Source of the DNA: Anaerolineales bacterium
GTDB taxonomy: Bacteria; Chloroflexota; Anaerolineae; Anaerolineales; UBA6663
Direction of reading: 5' to 3'
Assembly: GCA_017999235.1 (NCBI GenBank)
Contig: JAGOBN010000203.1
Coordinates: 1 to 7,199, forward strand
Length of the DNA stretch: 7,199 nt
A program made the position numbers and the translations under genes. The notes under the pieces are model-generated. The model was not told where the DNA came from. It saw only the letters and a program-made list of their open reading frames with translations, and did not search any database. Position 1 is the stretch's first letter; every line of letters starts with the position of its first letter. This document shows, piece after piece, positions 1-7,199 of the stretch.

Positions 1-2
1 GT

Positions 3-1409
<1,407 letters not shown>

Positions 1410-1413
1410 GCGC

Positions 1414-1677
1414 TTGCCCGTGGTCTGGATCCCGGCCCTCCTGCGCGGCCTGACGGGCGGCCGCGCCGTCCTGCCGGCGGCCGGCGCCACCGTACAGGCC
1501 GTCATCGATCACCTGGAGGTTCAGTATCCGGGCTTGCGCGCGCGGCTCATGGTGGACGGCCGGCTCCGGCCGGAATTGGCGGTGGTGGTGGACGGCCAGG
1601 CCAGCGTTCTAAAACTCCGCCAACCGCTGACCGAGGCCAGCGAAGTGCACTTTGTCATGACCATCAGCGGCGGCTGA
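1414..1677 (+). CDS. MoaD/ThiS-family small sulfur-carrier protein
   Basis: An 87-residue protein of the ubiquitin-like beta-grasp fold, ending in Gly-Gly (TISGG). In MoaD and ThiS relatives the terminal Gly-Gly is adenylated and then thiocarboxylated, so the protein donates sulfur to molybdopterin or thiazole synthesis. Visible family features are an N-terminal beta strand with LLRGLTGG (about 9-16), a central helix with ATVQAVIDHLEVQYPGL (about 25-41), a strand with LAVVVDG (about 54-60), and the EVHFV strand shortly before the Gly-Gly tail. The start is TTG; the encoded MPVVWIPALLR matches how relatives begin, and a ribosome binding site is present. It lies 4 nt after a molybdenum hydroxylase catalytic subunit, which suggests a role in supplying that enzyme's cofactor; this is inference. 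It could instead be a SAMP-like protein modifier. No MoeB/E1 or MoaE partner is visible here. Confidence 0.85.
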   Translation: MPVVWIPALLRGLTGGRAVLPAAGATVQAVIDHLEVQYPGLRARLMVDGRLRPELAVVVDGQASVLKLRQPLTEASEVHFVMTISGG

Positions 1678-1681
1678 CCCG

Positions 1682-1712
1682 ACAAACCCGCCACATGGCG
1701 CGGCGGGTTTGT
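1682..1712. terminator. Perfect-stem hairpin, probable bidirectional terminator between convergent genes
   Basis: An 11-bp perfect stem (ACAAACCCGCC at 1682-1692 pairing with GGCGGGTTTGT at 1702-1712) with a 9-nt loop starts 5 nt after the MoaD-like stop codon. The GC-rich core is flanked by an A-rich left arm and a T-rich right arm, as expected for intrinsic terminators that work in both directions. A clean run of Ts beyond the stem is lacking on the plus strand (GTTCGATT). On the minus strand it lies about 75 nt beyond the GH13 stop codon, so it may end both transcripts. Confidence 0.7.
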
Positions 1713-1787
1713 TCGATTCAAAGCGATCCAGGTGAGGCGCGGCCGCCCAAGCGGCTCAGCCCGCTGGACCGAGTTCCACCTGATCCC

Positions 1788-3608
1788 CTAGATGACGGAC
1801 AGCCGCCACATCCCGAACGCCGGCCCAGCGGCAGGCAGGGTGAGCATATTATCGGCCTCCGCCCGCAGGTCGGCTGTCCCGGCGAGCCCGGTGAGTTCCC
1901 GGCCCACCAGCGCCGCCGGGAGCCGGATGGGCGTGTGTGCCGCGCGCGCGGCGTGGACCAGCACGGTCTCTTCCGGTGATTCGCGGAGGAAAACCAGCGC
2001 GTCATCGTCCACGCACAGCCAGCGCAGGCCGCCGCGCCGAAGGGCGGTGCTGGCGGCCCGCGTCCCGAAGAGGGCGCGCGTGTGCGCCAGCCGCCGGTGA
2101 TCCCACCGCTCGGGGTGCGCCCAGGGCATGGGGATCCGGGCGTATTCCGGCCCCATGGTCGCCAGTCCAATCTCATCGCCGTAGTAGATCATCGGCACAC
2201 CCGGATAAGCGGCCAGCATCCCAAACGCCACGTCAACCAGCCGTGGGTCGCCCAGCAGGGAGATCACCCGGTGGGTGTCATGCGAGCCGATGAGGTTCAT
2301 GGCGTGCAGCGTGCCCTGCCAGGGAGTGACCCCGGACAGCGCGCGCATCGCGCCGACCACCATCGGACCCGGAAGGTTGGGCAGCAAAGGGTATTTGCCG
2401 TGTGCATACGGCCGCGGCTGGGGCGGCAGCAGCCATTGCCACAGCGGCCGGGTGAAGGCGGCGTAATTCATGGTGCCATGGTAACCATCGCCGTATAAGT
2501 CCCGGCTGGCGTCATGATTGGATTCGGCCTGCAAAAACGACTCGGCCGTCACCTGGGCCATTGTGCGGCGGATGGTGGTGGCCACTGCCTGGCTGAGGTT
2601 GATAGCGCCGTGAATGCCGGTCATGTTGGCGACGTCGATGCGCCAGGCGTCCAGCGCATGCGGGCCAAGCCAGCGCGCGACCACCGAATCCGGACCGTCG
2701 TAAAACCGCCGGCGCAATTCCGGGCTGCGGTGATCAATGATCGGCATCTCCTTGAGGCCCCACCACGCATCATAATGGTGCGGGTGCTCGGTGAAGAAGA
2801 AGAACTGGGCCTCCGGGGAAGCGGGGTCGGCCAGCGCCGCCTGAAACCACTCGTGCGTATGGCCGATGTGGTTGGTGGTGAGGTCGCCCATCAGGCGGAG
2901 GCCCCGGGCGTGCGCGGCGGCGGCCAGGCGCGCCATGGCCTCATCGCCGCCCAGCCAAGGATCGATCCGGTCAAAGGTCGAGGCGTTATAGCGATGGTTT
3001 GATTCGGCCGGAAAAAACGGCGTCAGGTAGATCGTCCCCACCCCGAGCGAGGCGATGTGGTCCAGATGCGCGGTGATGCCATCGAGATCTCCGCCGTAAA
3101 ACTGGCGCGGCGTGTCAGGCCCCTCGCCGATCACCGGATCGTCCCAGGCGGCCGGCCGGGCCCAGGCCGGCGCCGGCCGGTCAATGGATTTGGCAAAACG
3201 GTCCGGAAAGATCTGGTACATCGTGCCGGTGGCCCACAGCGGCGGCGGGTCGTCGGTGTTCAGCCGGAAGTCGGCGGCATCGGCCACGTCGTGGCTGTGC
3301 CGCCCGGCGCCGTTCAGCCATTGGTAACCGTACGGGCCGCCGTCGAGCAGCCAACGGTAGCTGACTACCGGATTAATGACGGGCAGTTCGGCGCGCAGCC
3401 AGGTGTCGCGCTGGTCCTGTCGGTCAACCGTCGCCGCTACCAGTTCCGGCTCGCCGTCGGCGAGAACGCGCACCCAGGCGCGCGTGACATCGCTCGCGCG
3501 CGGCACCCGCAGGAAGACGGTCGTCTTGCCGCCAAGTATGGGGTTCGGTTCGGGAACATACAGCGCTGAGCCGTCGTGATGGGGTTGAGACCAAAGGGCA
3601 TCAGTCAT
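1788..3608 (-). CDS. GH13 alpha-amylase-superfamily enzyme (maltodextrin glucosidase / cyclomaltodextrinase-like)
   Basis: A complete 606-residue glycoside hydrolase family 13 protein, likely acting on alpha-1,4-linked malto-oligosaccharides in the cytoplasm, since no signal peptide is visible. An N-terminal beta-sandwich (about 15-117) resembles the N-domain of cyclomaltodextrinases and neopullulanases. The TIM-barrel starts at YQIFPDRF (131-138) and FYGGDLDGI (170-178). Conserved regions are present: DLTTNH (242-247, region I), MPIID (288-292, region V), AWRIDVANMTG (321-331, nucleophile Asp325), LQAESNHDA (359-367, acid/base Glu362) and IGSHDTHR (440-447, Asp444). A short beta-sandwich C-domain follows. 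The length is close to MalZ-type enzymes. ATG at 3606-3608 is preceded by GGAG at a 5-nt spacing. The gene is divergent from the DUF5995 gene and convergent with the MoaD-like gene, with no sugar transporter or regulator nearby. DVANMTG and SHDTHR differ from the common DVANEV and SHDTPR, so the exact subfamily and specificity are uncertain. Confidence 0.93.
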   Translation of the reverse strand: MTDALWSQPHHDGSALYVPEPNPILGGKTTVFLRVPRASDVTRAWVRVLADGEPELVAATVDRQDQRDTWLRAELPVINPVVSYRWLLDGGPYGYQWLNGAGRHSHDVADAADFRLNTDDPPPLWATGTMYQIFPDRFAKSIDRPAPAWARPAAWDDPVIGEGPDTPRQFYGGDLDGITAHLDHIASLGVGTIYLTPFFPAESNHRYNASTFDRIDPWLGGDEAMARLAAAAHARGLRLMGDLTTNHIGHTHEWFQAALADPASPEAQFFFFTEHPHHYDAWWGLKEMPIIDHRSPELRRRFYDGPDSVVARWLGPHALDAWRIDVANMTGIHGAINLSQAVATTIRRTMAQVTAESFLQAESNHDASRDLYGDGYHGTMNYAAFTRPLWQWLLPPQPRPYAHGKYPLLPNLPGPMVVGAMRALSGVTPWQGTLHAMNLIGSHDTHRVISLLGDPRLVDVAFGMLAAYPGVPMIYYGDEIGLATMGPEYARIPMPWAHPERWDHRRLAHTRALFGTRAASTALRRGGLRWLCVDDDALVFLRESPEETVLVHAARAAHTPIRLPAALVGRELTGLAGTADLRAEADNMLTLPAAGPAFGMWRLSVI

Positions 3609-3661
3609 GGCGTCTCCATGCTCCTGGGATGGGCGGCTGGGCGCCGGCCGGCCAGCTGACC

Positions 3662-3677
3662 GGCGGCCACGGCCGCC
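3662..3677. other. GC-rich hairpin followed by ATTTTA in the divergent region
   Basis: GGCGGC (3662-3667) pairs with GCCGCC (3672-3677) around a CACG loop, and ATTTTA follows directly on the plus strand. It could be a short terminator-like structure in the plus direction, an operator, or chance in GC-rich sequence. On the minus strand it would lie between the TAAAAT hexamer and the GH13 start, inside the 5' leader. Confidence 0.3.
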
Positions 3678-3779
3678 ATTTTACCAGCCGGAGGGAAGAC
3701 CGGCCGGCGCGAAATCGGTCATCACCGCCTTCGGTGAACAAGTTCGGATTGGATAGAATAGGGCTTCAGAGCCAGTCTC

Positions 3780-3785
3780 GGAAGG
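3780..3785 (+). promoter_or_regulatory. Shine-Dalgarno supporting the TTG start of the DUF5995 gene
   Basis: GGAAGG sits 8 nt before TTG at 3794. It supports this TTG over the ATG at 3629, which would place the coding start only 20 nt from the divergent GH13 start and leave no room for promoters. Confidence 0.6.
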
Positions 3786-3793
3786 TGTCTCCT

Positions 3794-4501
3794 TTGACAG
3801 TCAATCACCCCGTCACCGCCCAAATGCAAAGCCTGGTGGAACGCTGGGAAGCCGCCCACGACGATCGCGCGCTGTTTCTCCGCTGCTATGCGCTGATGAC
3901 CCAGAATACGCTGGCGGCCATCCAACGGGATGAGTTCAACGATCCGGAGTGGGTCGGCCGGCTGCTGCACCGCTTCGCCGATTACTATTTTGCCGCCGAA
4001 CGCGCTTATGCCCACGACCCCGCTTCCGCGCCGCGCGTCTGGCAGTTGGCGCACGCGGCGGCGGCCGACCCGGAACTAGCCGCCCTCCGTAAACTGCTCT
4101 TGGGCGTGAGCGCGCACATCAACTATGATCTTGTGTTGACCCTGGTGGATGTGCTCCAGCCCGAATGGGCCGGCCTGGCGGAGGCGCAACGGGCCGGCCG
4201 CTACGCCGATCACCGCCGGATCAACGCCATTATCGGGCGCACGATTGATGCTGTGCAGGATCAAGTGCTGGAGCCGGCCGCGCCGGCGCTGGAAATCATC
4301 GACGCCCTGCTCGGCCCGGTGGATGAATTGCTGATCTCGCAGCTGCTGGCGCGCTGGCGCGAAACCGTGTGGCACAACGCCGCCCGTCTGCTGGCGCTGG
4401 AGGAGGCCGCGGCCCGGATTGCGCTCATCGCCGCGATAGAGCAAAACGCGCTCGACCTCGGCGCCGTGATCCACGGCGGAGCCCGCCCACGCCGGCCGTA
4501 A
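3794..4501 (+). CDS. DUF5995-like alpha-helical protein of unknown function
   Basis: A 235-residue, mostly alpha-helical soluble protein with no signal peptide or membrane segment. It resembles the DUF5995 family, which I recognise from the overall pattern: an N-terminal helix with FLRCYALMTQ (about 28-37), FNDPEWVGRLLHRFADYYF (about 48-66), a Pro/Ala-rich linker ending in RVWQLA, then the most conserved stretch LLLGVSAHINYDL (about 101-113). That is followed by DHRRINAIIGRTIDAVQDQV (about 138-157) and a C-terminal helix with WRETVWHNAARLLAL. The His, Asn and Asp of the AHINYDL segment, and the DHRRIN segment, are candidates for an active or binding site; that is inference from conservation as I recall it. 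The function of the family is unknown to me. The TTG start is chosen from the Shine-Dalgarno and intergenic spacing. It is divergent from the GH13 gene and ends 15 nt from the convergent DUF402 gene. Confidence 0.78.
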   Translation: MTVNHPVTAQMQSLVERWEAAHDDRALFLRCYALMTQNTLAAIQRDEFNDPEWVGRLLHRFADYYFAAERAYAHDPASAPRVWQLAHAAAADPELAALRKLLLGVSAHINYDLVLTLVDVLQPEWAGLAEAQRAGRYADHRRINAIIGRTIDAVQDQVLEPAAPALEIIDALLGPVDELLISQLLARWRETVWHNAARLLALEEAAARIALIAAIEQNALDLGAVIHGGARPRRP

Positions 4502-4512
4502 AGCCGGCCGGC
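4491..4512. terminator. Inverted repeat between convergent DUF5995 and DUF402 genes
   Basis: GCCGGCC (4491-4497) pairs with GGCCGGC (4506-4512) around an 8-nt loop that contains the DUF5995 stop codon. The whole gap between the two stop codons is only 15 nt. There is no T run, so this is a weak candidate for a shared transcription end. It may simply reflect the frequent GCCGGC palindrome in this genome. Confidence 0.35.
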
Positions 4513-4516
4513 GGTG

Positions 4517-4993
4517 TCAGGCGGGGCGGCGAAACGGGGGCAGCCCCTGGCCGGCCAGGGACTGGATCTCAACCACGGCGGCGCGGGCGGCGGCCGCCTC
4601 GGGCGCCGGCAACGCCAGCGCCGCGAATTCGTCCTCATCCAAGACCAGCGTGGTGCCGTCCGGGTTGACCCAGACATCCAGGGCCAAATCCACCTGCGCG
4701 ATCTCGGCCGCCGTGATCTGGGCCGGCCGGGCGATGTTGCAGTACCAGCCGCGCAGGGCGTCCGTCCCCACGGCGTGGATCTCGAAGACGTTGTACCAGC
4801 GGTCGGTGTAGAAGTGCTCCACGAACCGGTCGCCGCGCTCGAAGACCGTGTAGCCCAGCTCCAAACGCTCAACGCGGGTGAAGTAGGCTTCGACCGTCAG
4901 GCCGACGGCCGTCCGGTTCAGAATCCGGCTGGCCGGATACCGAAAGACCTCGCCGCCGGTCACATCCAGCTTGCGGATGAGCAGTTCGGCCAT
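4517..4993 (-). CDS. DUF402-family protein (nucleotide phosphatase / FomD-like fold)
   Basis: A 158-residue protein of the DUF402 family. Studied members hydrolyse nucleoside tri- and diphosphates (Ntdp) or, as FomD in fosfomycin biosynthesis, a cytidylyl-phosphonate, using divalent metals. The family pattern is clear: VEAYFTR (34-40), RGDRFVEHFYTDRWYNVF (53-70), GWYCNI (82-87), the acidic DLALDVWVNPDG (102-113) and LDEDEF (118-123). The Asp and Glu residues of the last two motifs are the likely metal ligands. A Pro/Ala-rich C-terminal tail follows. ATG at 4991-4993 is chosen because the protein then starts at the family's usual first strand; a longer frame from 5059 would overlap the upstream permease and encode an unrelated leader. 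It starts 10 nt after the permease stop codon with only a weak Shine-Dalgarno, so it probably depends on translation of the operon. The substrate is unknown; the transporter context suggests phosphorus metabolism. Confidence 0.85.
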   Translation of the reverse strand: MAELLIRKLDVTGGEVFRYPASRILNRTAVGLTVEAYFTRVERLELGYTVFERGDRFVEHFYTDRWYNVFEIHAVGTDALRGWYCNIARPAQITAAEIAQVDLALDVWVNPDGTTLVLDEDEFAALALPAPEAAAARAAVVEIQSLAGQGLPPFRRPA

Positions 4994-5003
4994 GCGCGCC
5001 GGC

Positions 5004-6143
5004 CTACGTGTAGCGCTTCCGGATCTCGGCGCTGATAAAATCCATGGCCCACACCACAATCACAATGGCCCAGATGGCGGTGCCGGCCTTGTTGTTCTGC
5101 GAGGTGTTGATCATCTGCGCCAGGTAATACCCAATGCCGCCCCCGCCCACATAGCCGATGATGGTAGAGATGCGGATATTGATATCCCAGTGGTAGATCG
5201 TGAACGAGAGGAAATTCGGCACGATCTGCGGCACCACCGCATACCAGATGACCTGCAGGCGGTTGGCGCCGGTGGCCGTGAGCGCCTCCACCGGGCCGGG
5301 GTCGATCCCTTCCACCGCCTCCGAGTACAGCTTGCCGAGGGACGCGACGGTGATGATGCTCAGCGCAATCACGCCCGCAAACGCCCCAAAACCCACCCAG
5401 AAGGCGAACAACAGCCCGAGCACAATCGGCTCATAGGACCGGAACACGCTGAAGAACGTGCGGGTGGCATAGTAAACGGCCGTGCCGGCCGGCCCATGTT
5501 TGGTGATGTTCTGCGCGGCTAAAAAGCTGAGCGGCGCGGCCACCAGCACCCCGAACGTCGTCGCCATGAGCGCCATAAAGATCGTGACGACGATCGAATC
5601 GAGCACCTCCAACACCGCCGCGCTGGGCTTCCAATCCCCCACCGGCACCAGCAGTTCCACCTCGATCTTGCTCGGCACCCCGTCCTTGGTCGCCACAATC
5701 GGCCGGGCCTCGAATTCGGCGGTGAAGTAGCCGGCCGCGTCGGTGGAGATAAACGGGCCGGGGAAATATTGCCCGCTGGGCAGCCGCCAGCGCAGCTGCA
5801 GTTCAGTGTCCGGCGCCAGGTCAAAGCCTTCCACCGTGAATTTATCCCGCAGCGCCGCGCACGGGACACTCGGCTGAAGCCGCGGGCCGCTGCTCGGCAC
5901 CGCCTCTTCCGGCGCGGACCCGCACGGCACCGGCACCGCCAGCTGCAGAGTCACGGGCGCGATGTCGCGCGCCAGCACATCCGGCGTCAGGAAGTCGCCC
6001 AGCAGCGTCCGCCCCTTCTCATTCGCCGCCAGCGCCCCGAACAGCCGCGGCAAGTCAATCTCCGACCCGCGCCAGGCCACGATATACGCGGCCACCACGC
6101 CGAGCGTCAACAGCGTCGTTCTCAGCACGCCCCGGGTGTTCAA
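5004..6143 (-). CDS. phnE: PhnE-type ABC transporter permease with extracytoplasmic beta-rich insertion
   Basis: A complete 379-residue membrane permease of the phosphonate/phosphite ABC importer family. TM1 is at about 5-24. The core begins near 183 with ALMATTFGVLVAAPLSFLAA, and further membrane segments lie at about 222-268, 322-345 and 354-372. The ATPase-coupling EAA loop EAVEGIDPGPVEALTATGAN (275-294) and the GGGGIG motif (333-338) are characteristic of PhnE. Unusually, about 115 residues (57-172) lie between TM1 and the core. They contain Cys74 and Cys95 and alternating beta-strand patterns such as TELQLRWRLPSG and GYFTAEFEA. Typical PhnE proteins are about 260-290 residues, so this is an added domain, probably outside the membrane. 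The start is TTG at 6141-6143, overlapping the upstream permease stop codon by 4 nt, with GGGAG 8 nt upstream. It probably pairs with the neighbouring paralogue. Phosphonate, phosphite and hypophosphite cannot be told apart. Confidence 0.9.
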   Translation of the reverse strand: MNTRGVLRTTLLTLGVVAAYIVAWRGSEIDLPRLFGALAANEKGRTLLGDFLTPDVLARDIAPVTLQLAVPVPCGSAPEEAVPSSGPRLQPSVPCAALRDKFTVEGFDLAPDTELQLRWRLPSGQYFPGPFISTDAAGYFTAEFEARPIVATKDGVPSKIEVELLVPVGDWKPSAAVLEVLDSIVVTIFMALMATTFGVLVAAPLSFLAAQNITKHGPAGTAVYYATRTFFSVFRSYEPIVLGLLFAFWVGFGAFAGVIALSIITVASLGKLYSEAVEGIDPGPVEALTATGANRLQVIWYAVVPQIVPNFLSFTIYHWDINIRISTIIGYVGGGGIGYYLAQMINTSQNNKAGTAIWAIVIVVWAMDFISAEIRKRYT

Positions 6144-7199
6144 TTCAGCTTCTCCCGGATGCGGGCGCTAAAGAAATCCATCAGCATCACCACCACCAAG
6201 ATGGCGATAAACGACGCGCTGACGGCCCGAAAATCGCTCAGGTTGATCCACTGCACCAGGAAGAAGCCAATGCCGCCGCCGCCCACCAGGCCGACGATGG
6301 TGGACGAGCGCACGTTGATGTCCCAGCGGTAGATGGTAAAGGCCGTGAACGGCGGCACAATCTGCGGCACCACCGCGTAACGCGCCACTTGCAGCCAATT
6401 AGCGCCCGTGGCGCGGATAGCCTCAATCGGCCCCGGATCGATGCCCTCGATCACTTCCGAGTACAGTTTGGCCAGCGCGGCGATGGTGTGGACCATCAGC
6501 GCCAACATGCCGGCAAACGGCCCCAGCCCGACAAAGACGACAAAGACCACGGCGATGATCAACGACTCAATCGACCGGACAATGTTCAAGAGCGTCCGGA
6601 CAATGACATACAGGCCCAGCGTCAGCGGGTTGGCGCTCATCAGATTGCGGGCGGCCAGAAAGCTCAGCGGTATGGCGAAGACCGCGCCAAACGTGGTGGC
6701 CATCAGGGCCAGCGCCACGGTCTCGTAAATGCCCTGCACCACAAAACCGCCGTTGGTGGAAAGTTCATAGCCCCCCAGCGGCCGCGACTGCCGGACATAC
6801 AAGCGCTGTTCCTGGGCTAAGGTGGGGTCGATGCCGGGCGGGATGGCGTTGGGGACGACAAAGCTGGCCGTGAAGTTGCCTTGCGCGTCGGGGGCCACCT
6901 GATAGAAAGTCTGGGTCTCCGGCACCCGCAGCGGAAAGAAATCACCGATGGGGCTTTGCCAGACCAGTTCAATCGGGGTGTCGGTCCACAGGCCGGCGCC
7001 GGCGGCGGTCAGGGTCTCGCCCACCTGGGCGCAGCCGGCCGACAGCGTCAGGGTCACGGTCGCCACCGTGTGGCTGGCGGCGGCCGGCGCCTCCCCCTCC
7101 GCCGGACACGGCACGATCAACTGCGCCCAGCCCTCCCGCCGTTCGGCCCGGGGCTGGATAAAATCCGGCTGGGACATGGGCCGCAGCACTTGCATAGCC
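6140..7199 (-). CDS. phnE: PhnE-type ABC transporter permease, 5'-truncated, with the same kind of insertion
   Basis: A paralogue of the downstream permease and its likely heterodimer partner. The frame stays open to the window edge, so the ATG at 7193-7195 is probably internal: alignment with the neighbour places it after TM1, and the true start lies beyond 7199. Numbering from that Met, residues about 11-150 form an extracytoplasmic region with Cys30 and Cys55 and beta-strand-like segments such as TLTLSAGC, TPIELVWQSPIGDFF and GNFTASFVV. The membrane core starts at ALALMATTFGAVFAIPLSFL (161-180), followed by the EAA loop EVIEGIDPGPIEAIRATGAN (247-266), GGGGIG (305-310) and a last membrane segment (about 326-342). 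In the 75-residue stretch from LYSE to WIN, about 55 positions are identical to the neighbour. Genes for the ATPase and binding protein are not in the window and may lie upstream. Confidence 0.9.
   Translation of the reverse strand, partial: AMQVLRPMSQPDFIQPRAERREGWAQLIVPCPAEGEAPAAASHTVATVTLTLSAGCAQVGETLTAAGAGLWTDTPIELVWQSPIGDFFPLRVPETQTFYQVAPDAQGNFTASFVVPNAIPPGIDPTLAQEQRLYVRQSRPLGGYELSTNGGFVVQGIYETVALALMATTFGAVFAIPLSFLAARNLMSANPLTLGLYVIVRTLLNIVRSIESLIIAVVFVVFVGLGPFAGMLALMVHTIAALAKLYSEVIEGIDPGPIEAIRATGANWLQVARYAVVPQIVPPFTAFTIYRWDINVRSSTIVGLVGGGGIGFFLVQWINLSDFRAVSASFIAILVVVMLMDFFSARIREKLN
6152..6156 (-). promoter_or_regulatory. Shine-Dalgarno for the TTG start of the second permease
   Basis: GGGAG on the minus strand lies inside the last codons of the upstream permease, 8 nt before TTG at 6143. 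It supports the TTGA overlap as a real stop/start junction with translational coupling. Confidence 0.6.

Larger units (their letters stand above)
3609..3793. promoter_or_regulatory. Divergent intergenic region between the GH13 and DUF5995 genes
   Basis: These 185 bp must hold the promoters of both divergent genes. On the minus strand, two Shine-Dalgarno-like sites precede the GH13 ATG: GGAG (3614-3617) and AGGAG (3621-3625). A TAAAAT -10-like hexamer reads on the minus strand at 3678-3683. On the plus strand TAGAAT (3754-3759) is a -10-like hexamer about 35 nt before the DUF5995 TTG. I find no convincing -35 element for either, so the promoter positions are weak. The GH13-proximal half is rich in GGCCGG palindromes. 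Confidence 0.45.

Noticed and set aside
2082..2498. Plus-strand frames inside the GH13 gene
   Set aside because: They are shadows of the minus-strand enzyme and have no domain resemblance, ribosome binding site or operon context.
3629..3793. ATG at 3629 as the start of the DUF5995 protein
   Set aside because: The added 55 residues are low-complexity Arg/Gly/Pro sequence, there is no Shine-Dalgarno, and it would lie 20 nt from the divergent GH13 start. The TTG at 3794 has GGAAGG upstream and matches where family members begin.
4994..5059. Longer DUF402 frame starting at 5059
   Set aside because: The extra 22 residues overlap the end of the permease in another frame and do not resemble the family N-terminus.
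7193..7195. ATG at 7193-7195 as the true start of the right-hand permease
   Set aside because: The frame is open to the window edge and the paralogue has a TM1 segment before the aligned position, so the gene continues outside the window.

Overview
The window comes from a GC-rich (roughly 60-65% by eye), densely packed bacterial chromosome. The gene families (a CoxL-like molybdenum hydroxylase with a MoaD/ThiS carrier, a DUF5995 protein, an operonic DUF402 protein and a pair of PhnE-type permeases) and the frequent TTG starts fit a Chloroflexota-like or actinobacterial-like genome. I lean to Chloroflexota from family resemblance recalled from memory. No taxonomic marker is present.

Layout. 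(1) 1-1677, plus strand: the C-terminal two thirds of a xanthine dehydrogenase-family molybdopterin-binding subunit, entering from the left edge. A small ubiquitin-fold MoaD/ThiS-like protein ending in Gly-Gly follows 4 nt later. A perfect 11-bp stem hairpin at 1682-1712 closes this unit. (2) 1788-3608, minus strand: a complete cytosolic GH13 alpha-amylase-superfamily enzyme with all catalytic residues, converging on the same hairpin. (3) 3609-3793: a 185-bp divergent intergenic region. (4) 3794-4501, plus strand: a DUF5995-like helical protein of unknown function with a TTG start. (5) 7199-4517, minus strand: a tight operon entering from the right edge, with two paralogous PhnE-type ABC permeases (4-nt overlap) followed after 10 nt by a DUF402 protein. 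The DUF5995 and DUF402 genes converge with only 15 nt between their stop codons.

How the genes work together. The MoaD-like protein is plausibly a sulfur carrier for the molybdopterin cofactor of the enzyme encoded next to it. The two permeases plausibly form a heterodimeric membrane channel for phosphonate, phosphite or a similar phosphorus anion, with the binding protein and ATPase genes expected beyond the right edge. DUF402 proteins include nucleotide phosphatases and FomD, which acts on a cytidylyl-phosphonate, so its place in this operon is suggestive. The GH13 enzyme and DUF5995 protein look like single-gene units.

The most unusual points are: a shared extracytoplasmic beta-rich insertion with an aligned cysteine pair in both permeases; the DUF402-PhnE linkage; and a strong excess of the palindrome GCCGGC across the window. 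I saw no tRNA, rRNA, CRISPR array, insertion sequence or phage gene. I did not find a clearly new multi-gene system.
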